Shown here one piece after another: positions 1-7,658 of a DNA stretch of 9,227 nt. Origin of the DNA: Rhodoferax sp. UBA4409 (GTDB lineage: Bacteria; Pseudomonadota; Gammaproteobacteria; Burkholderiales; Burkholderiaceae_C); NCBI GenBank assembly GCA_002390825.1, contig DGQR01000203.1, forward strand, positions 1 through 9,227, written 5' to 3'. Made by a program: the position numbers and the translations under genes. The notes below the pieces were generated by a model that saw only the letters and a program-made list of their open reading frames with translations, was not told where the DNA came from and did not search any database. Numbering within the stretch: the stretch's first letter is position 1; each line of letters opens with the position of its first letter.

Positions 1-489
1 GACGGCCTGCGCCACGCCTGACAGGGCTTGCCGACTCCACCCGCTGCTGGCTGCTGTGGTGCTCCAGACGATTTGCCCTGAGCTGAGGTCTGTCACTTTG
101 ACGGTAATGCCGACAGCAGGCTCGCCGTCGAGGCCGACTTTGTAGCGCCACTCTTCCACGCTGCCACTCACCGCGTAGCGAACGCCCTGGTCGCGTGCCC
201 ACTTCTGGGCTTCTTCGCTGACTTTCCGCTCAGAGGGTTCAAACAAGCTGTCCCGTGAAAGGGCCGCGGGGTAGATTTTGAGTTCCGGCACACCACGGCG
301 ACGCAACAGGTGTTCCAGCATGGACTCTGCACTCAGCGCCGCCTGCGGCGTGTCGGTATTGTTGGACAAGGGGAGCAACGCCCAAGAGGCGCCTGCTTCC
401 AGCGTACCGCGGCCGGTATTGGATTCGATGGAGGTGGCGCAACCGGTCAGGGCCAGCGCAGCGGTGCACAAGAGAGTGTGGAGTTTCAT
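1..489 (-). CDS. pelC: PelC outer-membrane lipoprotein, 3' end cut by window edge
   Basis: 163 codons are visible, open to the left edge with no stop. Pseudomonas aeruginosa PelC is about 172 residues, so only a few residues should be missing. The N-terminus is a lipoprotein signal with lipobox LTGC (acylated Cys17). The segment WALLPLSNNTDTP followed by an Ala/Leu-rich helix, and later YAVSGSVEEW and QIVWSTTAASSGW, match the LpoB-like fold of PelC. In the known family, PelC forms a dodecameric periplasmic ring on the inner leaflet of the outer membrane that funnels Pel polymer to the PelB pore. It starts 14 bases after the pelB stop; the ATG at 489-487 is preceded by only a weak GAG (499-497) at 7-base spacing, so translation may be coupled to pelB. 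Identification rests on the lipobox, size, internal motifs and position directly after pelB. Confidence 0.9.
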   Translation of the reverse strand, partial: MKLHTLLCTAALALTGCATSIESNTGRGTLEAGASWALLPLSNNTDTPQAALSAESMLEHLLRRRGVPELKIYPAALSRDSLFEPSERKVSEEAQKWARDQGVRYAVSGSVEEWRYKVGLDGEPAVGITVKVTDLSSGQIVWSTTAASSGWSRQALSGVAQAV

Positions 490-503
490 CAGGGTGCTCG
501 TGG

Positions 504-3500
504 TTAAAAGTAATTGCGGTAACGCAAGGTCAAGGTTCTGCCCGGGCCGTTGCTGCTGGCAAGGCCATCGCTGTGTTGGAGTTCGATGCGCATCAAGTCC
601 CGCCCGAACACCGAGCCCGCCAGACCGACTTGCGAGGAGTAGCCCTCGCCGGCTTGGGAGTCATGGCGCAAACAGGCATCGACAAAAGGGCGCCAGCCGC
701 GGCTGAATCCGTTTTGCAAGCTTTGCCCGCCCAAGTTTTCGCCCATGCCGAGGCACAGGCCCCAGCTGGTGCTGCTTTCCGGCAAGAAATAGTTGGTGGT
801 GCTGAGCGTGCCCGCACTCACGGCTTGCTGAAACGCTTCCGGGTAGCGTTGCAGCGAATCGGCACTGAGCCCGTCGTCGCGGTCAAAGAGTTGTCTGCGC
901 AGGTTGACGCGGAGTCGCCAGTCCGGATAGTCCACCCGCAGTCGGTATCCGGCTTCCAGGTCGAGCGATTGGCCACGTCCGAGACCGTCACCGAGTTGGC
1001 TGTAATAGCGCTTTACGGCCGGGGTGGCTTGCAGGTTGAGGCGTTTGTCCAGCTGCACACCGAGGGTGGTGCTCAGGCTGTCTTCTGTGCCTGCAATTTG
1101 CATAGCGGGGCTGACCTGGCTGGCATTGCCGATGTCCAGGCGGGTGCTCCACTGAAGGCCAAATGGCAGACGGAGTGACTGGCTGAGTTGCATCCCATTC
1201 ATGGTGCCCAACTCCCGGCGCTGGAACAGGGTTAGCGCCCCGTTTTGCCCGGGGCTGGCCCATTGGAGGCCCAGGTTGTTGAGTTGCTCGGTATCTGTGA
1301 GCAGCGTTTGCAGTCCAGCATCGCCTGACGTTTGCCGGGCTCTGGTCCAGCCCAGGCTTGCAACCAGCCCTTGTTTCACCGGCCACTGGGCATGCTGCCC
1401 GACCGAGAAGTTGCTGAAGCTGCCTGCGTTTTCGCTTTTCAGTGTGCTGTCCAGATAGGCCGCCTGGGCGGGCGCGTGCTGGCGCCAACGGTCGTACAAG
1501 GCCTCGTCATCCGGGCTGCGCGTGAGCCCATTGAATGCTGTGGTCAGTGCCTCTGCGTGCAGACCCATGGCGCGCTCGATGTCGTAGCGGTTGTAGATCG
1601 GCAGTGCCTCGCGTTGGGTCTGCAGCAGGTCGTCCATGTCCCGGGTGTCTCCGGTTTGCAGGGCCACTTGGGCCCGACCCCACACGGGCGCTTGGGCTTG
1701 CTCACGGAAGCGGCGGGTCATCCATGACCGTGCATTGACAAATTGTTCCGTGCTGATGGCCCAGGCCAGTACCAGCTCGGTAGTCTCAACAGCAGAGGCG
1801 TCGGCGGGTAGTGCCTTCAGGCTGCGGGCCCAGTCGCGCGCTCGTTGCAGTGCCGTGTCGCCGGGCCGGTTCAAGAGCGAGAGCCTCAGAAGCGTGCGCC
1901 ATTCCGCGCTGGATGTGTCAGCCTCGGTGCGCGCTGTGTCTGTTGGAAACTGCGCCTTCAAAATCAGCCAGGCGTGGCGGCGCACACGTGCAGCCATGCC
2001 CGCTTGCTGGTTGCGTTCCAGCGTGTCCGCATAGTTCAGCAGGGTGAAGGCATCTTGCGGCGCCTTGGCCACGATGCGTTGGTACCAGCTGAGTGCCTGT
2101 CGTTGTTGGTTGAGTACCTGGTGGCCTGCGGCAAAGGCAGGCCAATAGTCCGCATCCCCGCCATTACTCTGGTAGTGCTTGATGGCCACGGTCAGCTCCG
2201 CGGTGCGTTGCTGGTCTATCAAAAACCACAAGCCGCTGAGGCCCACCGTTTTCGATACCGGGTCCATCACCATGGCCCGGCGCAGGTCGGCCCACGCGTT
2301 ATCTGCTTGTTTCAGGCCTTGCGCATACCGGGCGCGCAGCAGCAAAAACTGGCTCGACGACTCGGCATCAGTGAGTGCCGCCCCTTGCAATAGCGCCAGC
2401 GCTTCGCCCATGCGGGTCCATTGGGCCTGGTTGGCAAACATCTCCAGCGCCTGTGTCAGCAGGGCAAAGGTACCAAAGCGGCGGTAACCTTCCAGCGCGA
2501 GGTTCGCGGCCTGGTCTGAGTGTTGGACGCCGGCCAATGCCACGAGGCGGCCCCAATCGTCACTGGTGGCCGATTCACTTTTGACGTAGTTGGCATAGGC
2601 CCCACGGGCAATGTCCACGCGCTGCAGGTCCCAAGCCACTTCACCCAGCAAGCGCCAGAATTCCGAGGCCTCGGCCGGCACGCGTGCTTCGTGGCTCTGC
2701 ATAAATGCAAGGGCTTCCGGCAGCCTGTTGCTGCGGACATAGACCATCACCACATCGAGCACCGCGCCCAGCGAAAAGGGGTTTGCCTGGCTGCGCAAAA
2801 TTTGCAGCTGCAGCGTGCGTGCGTCATTTCCGTAGTTGCCTGCAAGGCGCGCGGCGTATTCCAGCAGTTGCAGATCACCCCGCTGCAGGTACTGGGCTTC
2901 AAAGAACAGGGAGCCTTCTGCAGGCTGTGCGGACTCTTCAAAGAGCTTCAGCACTTCTACCATTTCCGCAGCGCTGAGCGGGCGGCGTTTGGCCAGCGTC
3001 TGCCATGCGCTCAAGGGGACTTGGAGGTCTTCCATCTGCCAGGCGAGTCGGGTCACATTGGCCAGAGTCTCTGCGTCCCGGGCGCCTTGTTGAAAGATGT
3101 ATGCCCACTGCTGCGCGGCAATCAGCGGCTGTTGGGTCCACTCCGCAACTTTCGCCAAGCGGAGGCGCCATTCCCGGTTCGAGGGAGCCATCTGCACCGC
3201 TGCACGGGCAATCTGCAGGGCCGGTTGCAAGTCCCCGGTGCTGAGCAGCACGCCATAAGACAGGGCCATGTCTTCGAGGTTCAGGTTGCGCAGGGTCAGG
3301 CTCGTCGCTTTGCCGTCGTCAGGTTTATAGGACTTGGGTGTGATGCTCTCCGGTGCCCTGACGGGAGCCGGCTGGGCAGGCGAGGGAGATGGCGACGAAG
3401 GGGGCGCGGGTGTCGCGGGTTTAGGCAGTAGGGGCTCTGCGGCCTGGGGGCGCGCATCTTGCGCGAGCGGGGCATTCGAGGCCCAGTTGGTCTGCAGCAG

Positions 3501-3806
3501 CAACTCGGGGCGCAGCACCGCGATGCGAAGCTGGGCACCCGGGATGGCGCGGCCCGATAGGGCGCGCCGCGCCTCTTCGGTGCTACGCCAAAAGCCTGCC
3601 CGCAGGGTGAATTGATTTCCGCGCTTCTCCAAGCGGAGAAAGGGCAAATTCCGGTGCTGCTCGTAGAGGCTTTGCAAACCTTTCAGCTCAGTGCTACTGG
3701 CGATTTGCAGTGATTGGTAATCCTGGCCAGGTGTCGGGTTTTCTTGTGCCCACGCAGCGCCCCAAGCAGGGTATAGCGCAAGGATCCAGGCATGGCGCAG
3801 GCTCAA
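504..3806 (-). CDS. pelB: PelB export protein: signal peptide, SPOR-like domain, TPR scaffold and C-terminal outer-membrane beta-barrel
   Basis: 1100 codons. Visible layout: signal peptide 1-20 with a plausible cut after AWA; a SPOR-like module at about 28-103 (segments YQSLQIASS, FTLRAGFWRSTEEARRAL and LRIAVLRP); a Pro/Ser/Ala-rich linker at about 112-157; helical TPR-like repeats from about 178 to 790; and a beta-strand-rich region from about 795 to 1100, ending in Phe (YRNYF) as outer-membrane porins do. In the Pel system this protein is the outer-membrane exporter: the periplasmic TPRs bind PelA and guide the polymer, and the 16-strand barrel is the pore. The start is a TTG (3806-3804) overlapping the stop of the upstream gene as TTGA. 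It has a strong AAGGAG seven bases upstream, and the signal peptide begins at once, so this start is well supported. P. aeruginosa PelB (about 1193 residues, from memory) instead has an N-terminal membrane anchor and no such signal peptide/SPOR region; here the anchor is on the preceding gene. Confidence 0.9.
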   Translation of the reverse strand: MSLRHAWILALYPAWGAAWAQENPTPGQDYQSLQIASSTELKGLQSLYEQHRNLPFLRLEKRGNQFTLRAGFWRSTEEARRALSGRAIPGAQLRIAVLRPELLLQTNWASNAPLAQDARPQAAEPLLPKPATPAPPSSPSPSPAQPAPVRAPESITPKSYKPDDGKATSLTLRNLNLEDMALSYGVLLSTGDLQPALQIARAAVQMAPSNREWRLRLAKVAEWTQQPLIAAQQWAYIFQQGARDAETLANVTRLAWQMEDLQVPLSAWQTLAKRRPLSAAEMVEVLKLFEESAQPAEGSLFFEAQYLQRGDLQLLEYAARLAGNYGNDARTLQLQILRSQANPFSLGAVLDVVMVYVRSNRLPEALAFMQSHEARVPAEASEFWRLLGEVAWDLQRVDIARGAYANYVKSESATSDDWGRLVALAGVQHSDQAANLALEGYRRFGTFALLTQALEMFANQAQWTRMGEALALLQGAALTDAESSSQFLLLRARYAQGLKQADNAWADLRRAMVMDPVSKTVGLSGLWFLIDQQRTAELTVAIKHYQSNGGDADYWPAFAAGHQVLNQQRQALSWYQRIVAKAPQDAFTLLNYADTLERNQQAGMAARVRRHAWLILKAQFPTDTARTEADTSSAEWRTLLRLSLLNRPGDTALQRARDWARSLKALPADASAVETTELVLAWAISTEQFVNARSWMTRRFREQAQAPVWGRAQVALQTGDTRDMDDLLQTQREALPIYNRYDIERAMGLHAEALTTAFNGLTRSPDDEALYDRWRQHAPAQAAYLDSTLKSENAGSFSNFSVGQHAQWPVKQGLVASLGWTRARQTSGDAGLQTLLTDTEQLNNLGLQWASPGQNGALTLFQRRELGTMNGMQLSQSLRLPFGLQWSTRLDIGNASQVSPAMQIAGTEDSLSTTLGVQLDKRLNLQATPAVKRYYSQLGDGLGRGQSLDLEAGYRLRVDYPDWRLRVNLRRQLFDRDDGLSADSLQRYPEAFQQAVSAGTLSTTNYFLPESSTSWGLCLGMGENLGGQSLQNGFSRGWRPFVDACLRHDSQAGEGYSSQVGLAGSVFGRDLMRIELQHSDGLASSNGPGRTLTLRYRNYF

Positions 3807-4702
3807 GGTTGCGCTCCTTGCGGTTGAAAAATTAGGGCTTTGGCATAGGCGTTGGCCTCGTTCGGATAACCCGCCGCCAGGGCAACACGTGCGAGGTAGC
3901 GCAGCGTGACCCTGTCTTGCGCCAGTGCGCCCAGGTGTGTGTTCGCAGCGCTCATGGCGCGGGCATACAAGCCGCCTGCCATCAGGGTGTCTACCCCGGC
4001 CATGAACAGTCGCCGCTTGTCGGTGTACGGTTCTGTTTGCTGCTGTGCCATGAAGTAATACCTTGCCGCTTGCTCATAGTTGCCACGTGCCAAGCCGCGC
4101 ACGGCATAACGCTCCAAGGCATCAGGGCCACTGGATTTCTGGGTTTTTGCGATGAACTGCAAACCCGCATCTGGGTTGTCGAGCGTGAAGGCCAGATCTG
4201 CAAACTGCTGGGCCATGCTCTCTGTCATTGGGTCTGCGAGCGCCGGATCCAGAAACGCGGGCAGTCCTTGGCGGAGTTCAGTCAGTTGCTCGGCGTTGGT
4301 GCTTTTTTGCAAGCGGCGGTCATAAGCGCTCAGCAAAATTGTGCGAGCAGCGGTGCGTTGACGCAGGTCGCCCTCTGCTGCGGCTGAGAGCAGCATCAGT
4401 CTCAGGGTCGGCAGGTCCAGTTTCTGTTGCTGCACGCGTGCGAGCAGCAAGGCAACATCGAGGTTACCGGCACTGGCCCGGTACAGGTTTTGAATGTAGG
4501 ACAGCGTGAGCTCATCGAGCGTTTCTTGCTCGTAGAGCTTGGCTACCAGTTCCTTGCGCGGAAACACGACAGCCAGAAGAGTCAACACCATGAAGCCGAT
4601 GAGTAGCAGTTGCCAACCCGTCGCCAGCTTCAGGCGTGGAATCTCTCCATCAATTCCTGCATAGCGCTTCGAGCGATGGGGCAACATGTTCAGTGAGTTC
4701 AA
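3803..4702 (-). CDS. Inner-membrane-anchored TPR protein, likely the N-terminal part of a split PelB (alternatively PelE-like)
   Basis: 299 codons from a TTG at 4702, or 294 from the in-frame ATG at 4687; neither has a recognisable Shine-Dalgarno, and both starts overlap the end of pelA (53 or 38 bases), suggesting translational coupling. A short basic cytoplasmic N-terminus is followed by one transmembrane helix at about 30-48 (LLLIGFMVLTLLAVVF) and then Pro-Arg-Lys. The remaining roughly 250 residues are all-helical and TPR-like (for example YIQNLYRASAGNLDVALLLAR, read as about residues 69-89, and later ALERYAVRGLARGNYEQAARYY). The topology puts the TPRs in the periplasm. Its place between pelA and the barrel gene, its single helix, and the fact that its TPR length plus that of the downstream gene roughly equals the TPR length of one-piece PelB make a PelB N-terminal part the best reading. 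PelE of P. aeruginosa is similar in size and also TPR-bearing, but it has two helices and lies after pelD. The stop TGA overlaps the pelB TTG. Confidence 0.75.
   Translation of the reverse strand: MNSLNMLPHRSKRYAGIDGEIPRLKLATGWQLLLIGFMVLTLLAVVFPRKELVAKLYEQETLDELTLSYIQNLYRASAGNLDVALLLARVQQQKLDLPTLRLMLLSAAAEGDLRQRTAARTILLSAYDRRLQKSTNAEQLTELRQGLPAFLDPALADPMTESMAQQFADLAFTLDNPDAGLQFIAKTQKSSGPDALERYAVRGLARGNYEQAARYYFMAQQQTEPYTDKRRLFMAGVDTLMAGGLYARAMSAANTHLGALAQDRVTLRYLARVALAAGYPNEANAYAKALIFQPQGAQP
3814..3819 (-). promoter_or_regulatory. Shine-Dalgarno AAGGAG for the TTG start of pelB
   Basis: On the minus strand AAGGAG lies seven bases before the TTG at 3806-3804, inside the last codons of the upstream gene. 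It is the only clearly consensus ribosome-binding site among the four pel genes here. It decides the choice of the rare TTG start and supports a true gene boundary rather than a frameshifted single PelB. Confidence 0.8.
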
Positions 4703-7403
4703 AGTGAGAGAAGGAGCCTTCCTGGCGGAGGGGCGTTAACTTGCGGTTGCCCAGGCGCACATCGCAGTCCTGAACATTCTTCAGGGTGAATTGCAGGGGC
4801 ACATGGCCACTCAAACTCCAGCGCACCCCGGTGGAGGCGTGTTGCACGTCGGTCACCCGGGCATTGGCAGACACCAACAGCGGCCGGTTGGTTTGTGCGC
4901 CAGGCGACGCTACCCAGGACACCGAATCTGTATGCAAGTGGACATACCGGTCGCCACTATCCGCGGTGTAGCCGGCAATTCCCCGGCTGGACTCGAGATC
5001 CGGCAGTGGCACCGCGGCAGGGAGCCTGAGGCTGCGCAGTGCACTCGCACCCCGGATTTGCCATCCTTGAGGGGTTCTGGCGATCGACAAGTCCTGAAAA
5101 TCCATGACCTTGCGCGCATAGTCGGCAATGTGCACCGGCGTGACGGGCTGGCTCAGCGCGTACTGGAAAATTTTGTCCAGGGTTTGTACGCCGGCACGCT
5201 TGGTCGCCAGATAAGTGTGAAAGTAAATGTTGATGGGCTTGAGTCTGCGCGGGGACTCGGTGAGTTGGAAGGTTTCAATCACCCGCTCAAACTCGTAATA
5301 AGGACCCAGCCAGTTGTTGGTGTAAACGTTTTCGTTCTGGTTGGGTGCAAAAACCTGAAAGCCACCGGCCCGCTGCAGGCCCAGGCCCTCTACGTAAGTG
5401 AGGCTCGGGTTCGAGCGTGTGGCCACGGTGTCGCCGCCATTCATGTTGACCATGCCCGCGGCCGCTACCGCGCGCAGTGCTTCGCTGGTCGGGATGCAGT
5501 CGCCGGTCCAGAGGAATACTTCCACCTTTTTTCCGCGCGGGGCCAAGCGGCGCTCAATATAGGCGATGGACCCATCGACCTCGCGTTTCACATCGAAGCG
5601 GTAACCGGGGATGCGCAGGTTGTAGCTGTCCGAGCCTTCACCCGCGCTGGCCTTGTACCAGAAGAAGGGGTGGGAGTAGCTGTGGGATGCGATGGCCACA
5701 TGGGGGGCTGCAAAGATCTCTTTGGCCACTTTTTCGGCAAGCGGCGAGAGACCGGGGTACAGGCCGTCCGGTGCAATTTCAGCTTCAATGACCGAGATGG
5801 TCATTGGCAGCGCGTATTTGCGCACCACTCGGTCACGGACCATTTCACCGGCGATGGGGTTGCCGGGCGTCTCGGAGCGGCTGATAAAGCCATCGCCGTC
5901 CATGTGGATCATGAGCATGCGTTTGCCGGATTCGGTGGTGGTGTCCGGGATGGGCATCTCTGGCAGGCGCAGCGCCTGGCTCAAGAAGTCAAACGGGTTC
6001 ACCACCCAGCGGCTGCCCAGCTCGCCGGGCAGAAACGAGGTCACAAACGGCGAGCTCACAAAGCCACCCCATGGTGTGATGGCCGCTGCTTGCTGGGTGC
6101 GATCGGCCTGTGTTAGCACCAGCAGCGGCTGTGCGCCCTCGACGGTCATCCCCGCAAAGCTGTCGAGCGCAGGTGTTGGCGCCCGCTCAAACCCCATGAT
6201 CCCGCTTTGTTGAACCACGGTGATCGGGGCAATAGCACCGGAGGTGGGTGTGAGGGTGATGCCCAAGGCATTGCGCAAATTGCTGTCGAGCAAGGTGCCC
6301 GGCATGTTGAGCCATGCTACAGGTACCGTGTCTTGCACTTGTTTGCGCAGCCAGTCCGACAAGCGCTGCTGCTCTGCGGTGGTGGCCGGAACCGTTTGCC
6401 AAATCACAATGCCCGCATACCGCCCCTTCAGGGGGTGGTCGGGTAGCTGGCTGGCATCGACAAACTCCGGCACATAGCCTAGGTAGTTCAGTGGCAGCGA
6501 TAGCATGCGCACGGGATCGAGGTAGCGCAGCGAAGCCTCATTCACCGGTGTGCTGTGCACGACCAGGACCTTTCGCGGCATGGCCTCGACGCTGCCAACC
6601 CCTATGCTGGTGAGGTCGGGCGTAGTCACCCAAGGGGTAAAGCCGAGCTCGCGGATCTGCTCCGCGGTGGTGCGGGCCAATGCCCTGTCGTTGGCCGGCA
6701 CGTAGTCGATCGCGAGGACCGGCAAACCGTAGGTGTTTTTGACGGTTGCGAGTTGCCCCATTAACCATTCGCGGTCTGCCCCAGGCACCGGTCGGAAACG
6801 GTTTTTTCCGGCATCAAACCCTTGGAACAGGGACTCTGCCGCCACCATGTCCACGAGCGAATGGGTCTTGCCGAGGATTTCAAAGCCGCGGTTGAAAATC
6901 AGCTTGGCTTGGGGATACCGTCGTTTGACCTCGCGCACCAGTTCAACCATGCCCGCTTCTTGCGCGGAACGGCTTTCGGGCGTTTTGGAAAACAGGTGGT
7001 AGGAGTCCAGCGTGTCGAAAAAGAAACTCCGGTAGCCGGCAGCCCACAAAGGCTGGATCACGCGTTCTGCAAAAAAAACAGGCCATCCGGGCTGGGCTTG
7101 GTCAATCAGCCGGCTGCCCCAGTCTTTGTTTTCCCCTTTGATCCAGGCCGCAGGAATTGCGGCTGCATAGGGTCGGCTGGGCTGTACTTCGCCCACCGCC
7201 ACATAAGCTGCCAATTCGGGCGGACCATTCTTAATCGAGCGAGGCTCCGGCACATGGCCGGGATCCACCACCACCCGGTCAAACGCGCGCAGGAGTTCCC
7301 ACGGTGGCGAGGCACCGTAATAAAGAGCCACGGAAGGACTGGCAGCACTGGCTTGAGCCGCACAGGCGAAAGCAGCCAGCAAGCGGAAGAAGAGCTTTTT
7401 CAT
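4650..7403 (-). CDS. pelA: PelA, periplasmic Pel polysaccharide hydrolase and deacetylase
   Basis: 917 codons (P. aeruginosa PelA is about 948). A signal peptide covers residues 1-20, with a plausible cut after ASA. The first domain (about 25-270) is an alpha-1,4-galactosaminidase-type barrel (GH166/GH114-like): Asp130 in FFFDTLDS and Glu190 in VDMVAAESLF fit the catalytic positions of the family. A middle alpha/beta domain follows (about 275-480). The deacetylase (about 495-770) keeps the CE4-like metal site: Asp502 and Asp504 in HMDGDG, His574 and His578 in SHSYSHPF, a TGDC motif at 633-636 and YFHTYLA near 727-733. The last roughly 140 residues are beta-rich. In the family, PelA partly deacetylates the GalNAc polymer for export and its hydrolase trims it, acting with the PelB TPRs in the periplasm. 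All key residues appear present, so both activities are likely retained. It is the first gene of the operon visible here. The ATG has only a weak TAAGG 12 bases upstream. Confidence 0.95.
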   Translation of the reverse strand: MKKLFFRLLAAFACAAQASAASPSVALYYGASPPWELLRAFDRVVVDPGHVPEPRSIKNGPPELAAYVAVGEVQPSRPYAAAIPAAWIKGENKDWGSRLIDQAQPGWPVFFAERVIQPLWAAGYRSFFFDTLDSYHLFSKTPESRSAQEAGMVELVREVKRRYPQAKLIFNRGFEILGKTHSLVDMVAAESLFQGFDAGKNRFRPVPGADREWLMGQLATVKNTYGLPVLAIDYVPANDRALARTTAEQIRELGFTPWVTTPDLTSIGVGSVEAMPRKVLVVHSTPVNEASLRYLDPVRMLSLPLNYLGYVPEFVDASQLPDHPLKGRYAGIVIWQTVPATTAEQQRLSDWLRKQVQDTVPVAWLNMPGTLLDSNLRNALGITLTPTSGAIAPITVVQQSGIMGFERAPTPALDSFAGMTVEGAQPLLVLTQADRTQQAAAITPWGGFVSSPFVTSFLPGELGSRWVVNPFDFLSQALRLPEMPIPDTTTESGKRMLMIHMDGDGFISRSETPGNPIAGEMVRDRVVRKYALPMTISVIEAEIAPDGLYPGLSPLAEKVAKEIFAAPHVAIASHSYSHPFFWYKASAGEGSDSYNLRIPGYRFDVKREVDGSIAYIERRLAPRGKKVEVFLWTGDCIPTSEALRAVAAAGMVNMNGGDTVATRSNPSLTYVEGLGLQRAGGFQVFAPNQNENVYTNNWLGPYYEFERVIETFQLTESPRRLKPINIYFHTYLATKRAGVQTLDKIFQYALSQPVTPVHIADYARKVMDFQDLSIARTPQGWQIRGASALRSLRLPAAVPLPDLESSRGIAGYTADSGDRYVHLHTDSVSWVASPGAQTNRPLLVSANARVTDVQHASTGVRWSLSGHVPLQFTLKNVQDCDVRLGNRKLTPLRQEGSFSHFELTEHVAPSLEALCRN

Positions 7404-7469
7404 TTTTTAGTGTGGCCTTATCGAAAACGTAGGCCATCAGGCTGGGGTAACGCACAGACCGCTTGAGCG

Positions 7470-7530
7470 AATCTGTAGTTGTAAACCCCTAGATGTGTGA
7501 CGCGCGTAATCTTACGTGTCGTTACAGATT
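7470..7530. repeat. Inverted AATCTGTA pair between pelA and the divergent regulator
   Basis: AATCTGTA (7470-7477) and its exact reverse complement TACAGATT (7523-7530) are centred 53 bases apart, about five helical turns. A third, degenerate element AATCTTACG (7508-7516) forms an imperfect dyad with the right-hand copy. They lie about 70-125 bases upstream of the pelA start. The arrangement resembles paired operator sites for a looping or cooperative regulator, but no known motif was recognised, and an 8-base match can arise by chance. Confidence 0.35.
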
Positions 7531-7610
7531 GTTTCTAGTTTTTTTAGGATCGTAGAGTGCGGTTTTTCACAAAGTTGCGGTTTTTTTGCGAGGCGGTGTG
7601 CGCCAAACCC

Positions 7611-7624
7611 TTGATCTGTCTCAA
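7611..7624 (+). promoter_or_regulatory. FNR/DNR-type operator upstream of the Crp/Fnr regulator gene
   Basis: TTGATCTGTCTCAA matches the FNR consensus TTGAT-N4-ATCAA at nine of the ten specified bases. Its centre (7617.5) lies 41.5 bases before the A of the ATG at 7659. A moderate -10-like CATAGT sits at 7647-7652. FNR-family activators bind at -41.5 in class II promoters, which would put the transcript start at or next to the ATG. The site is nearly symmetric and lies about 215 bases upstream of pelA, so an effect on pelA is possible but not shown. Confidence 0.7.
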
Positions 7625-7658
7625 AGCGCAGCCCGGCGTCGGCGGGCATAGTGGTGCC

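Noticed and set aside
2520..3431. 303-codon open frame on the plus strand
   Set aside because: Antisense to the TPR region of pelB, with low-complexity Arg/Gly-rich ends and no recognisable family.
3803..3806. A sequencing frameshift breaking one pelB gene
   Set aside because: A consensus AAGGAG, a TTGA overlap, and an immediate signal peptide plus SPOR-like domain after the junction show a designed gene boundary.
3803..4702. Calling the 299-codon gene pelE
   Set aside because: Size and TPRs fit, but there is one transmembrane helix instead of two and the gene lies between pelA and the barrel gene, where the N-terminus of PelB is expected. Kept as an alternative, not as the call.
4791..6116. 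441-codon open frame on the plus strand
   Set aside because: It is antisense to pelA, which has clear catalytic motifs and a signal peptide. Long antisense frames are expected in high-GC genes, and the translation shows no domain-like pattern.
7557..7658. GTG start extending the Crp/Fnr regulator by 34 residues
   Set aside because: The extension crosses the FNR-type operator and -10 element, has no ribosome-binding site, and its residues do not resemble the N-terminus of the family.
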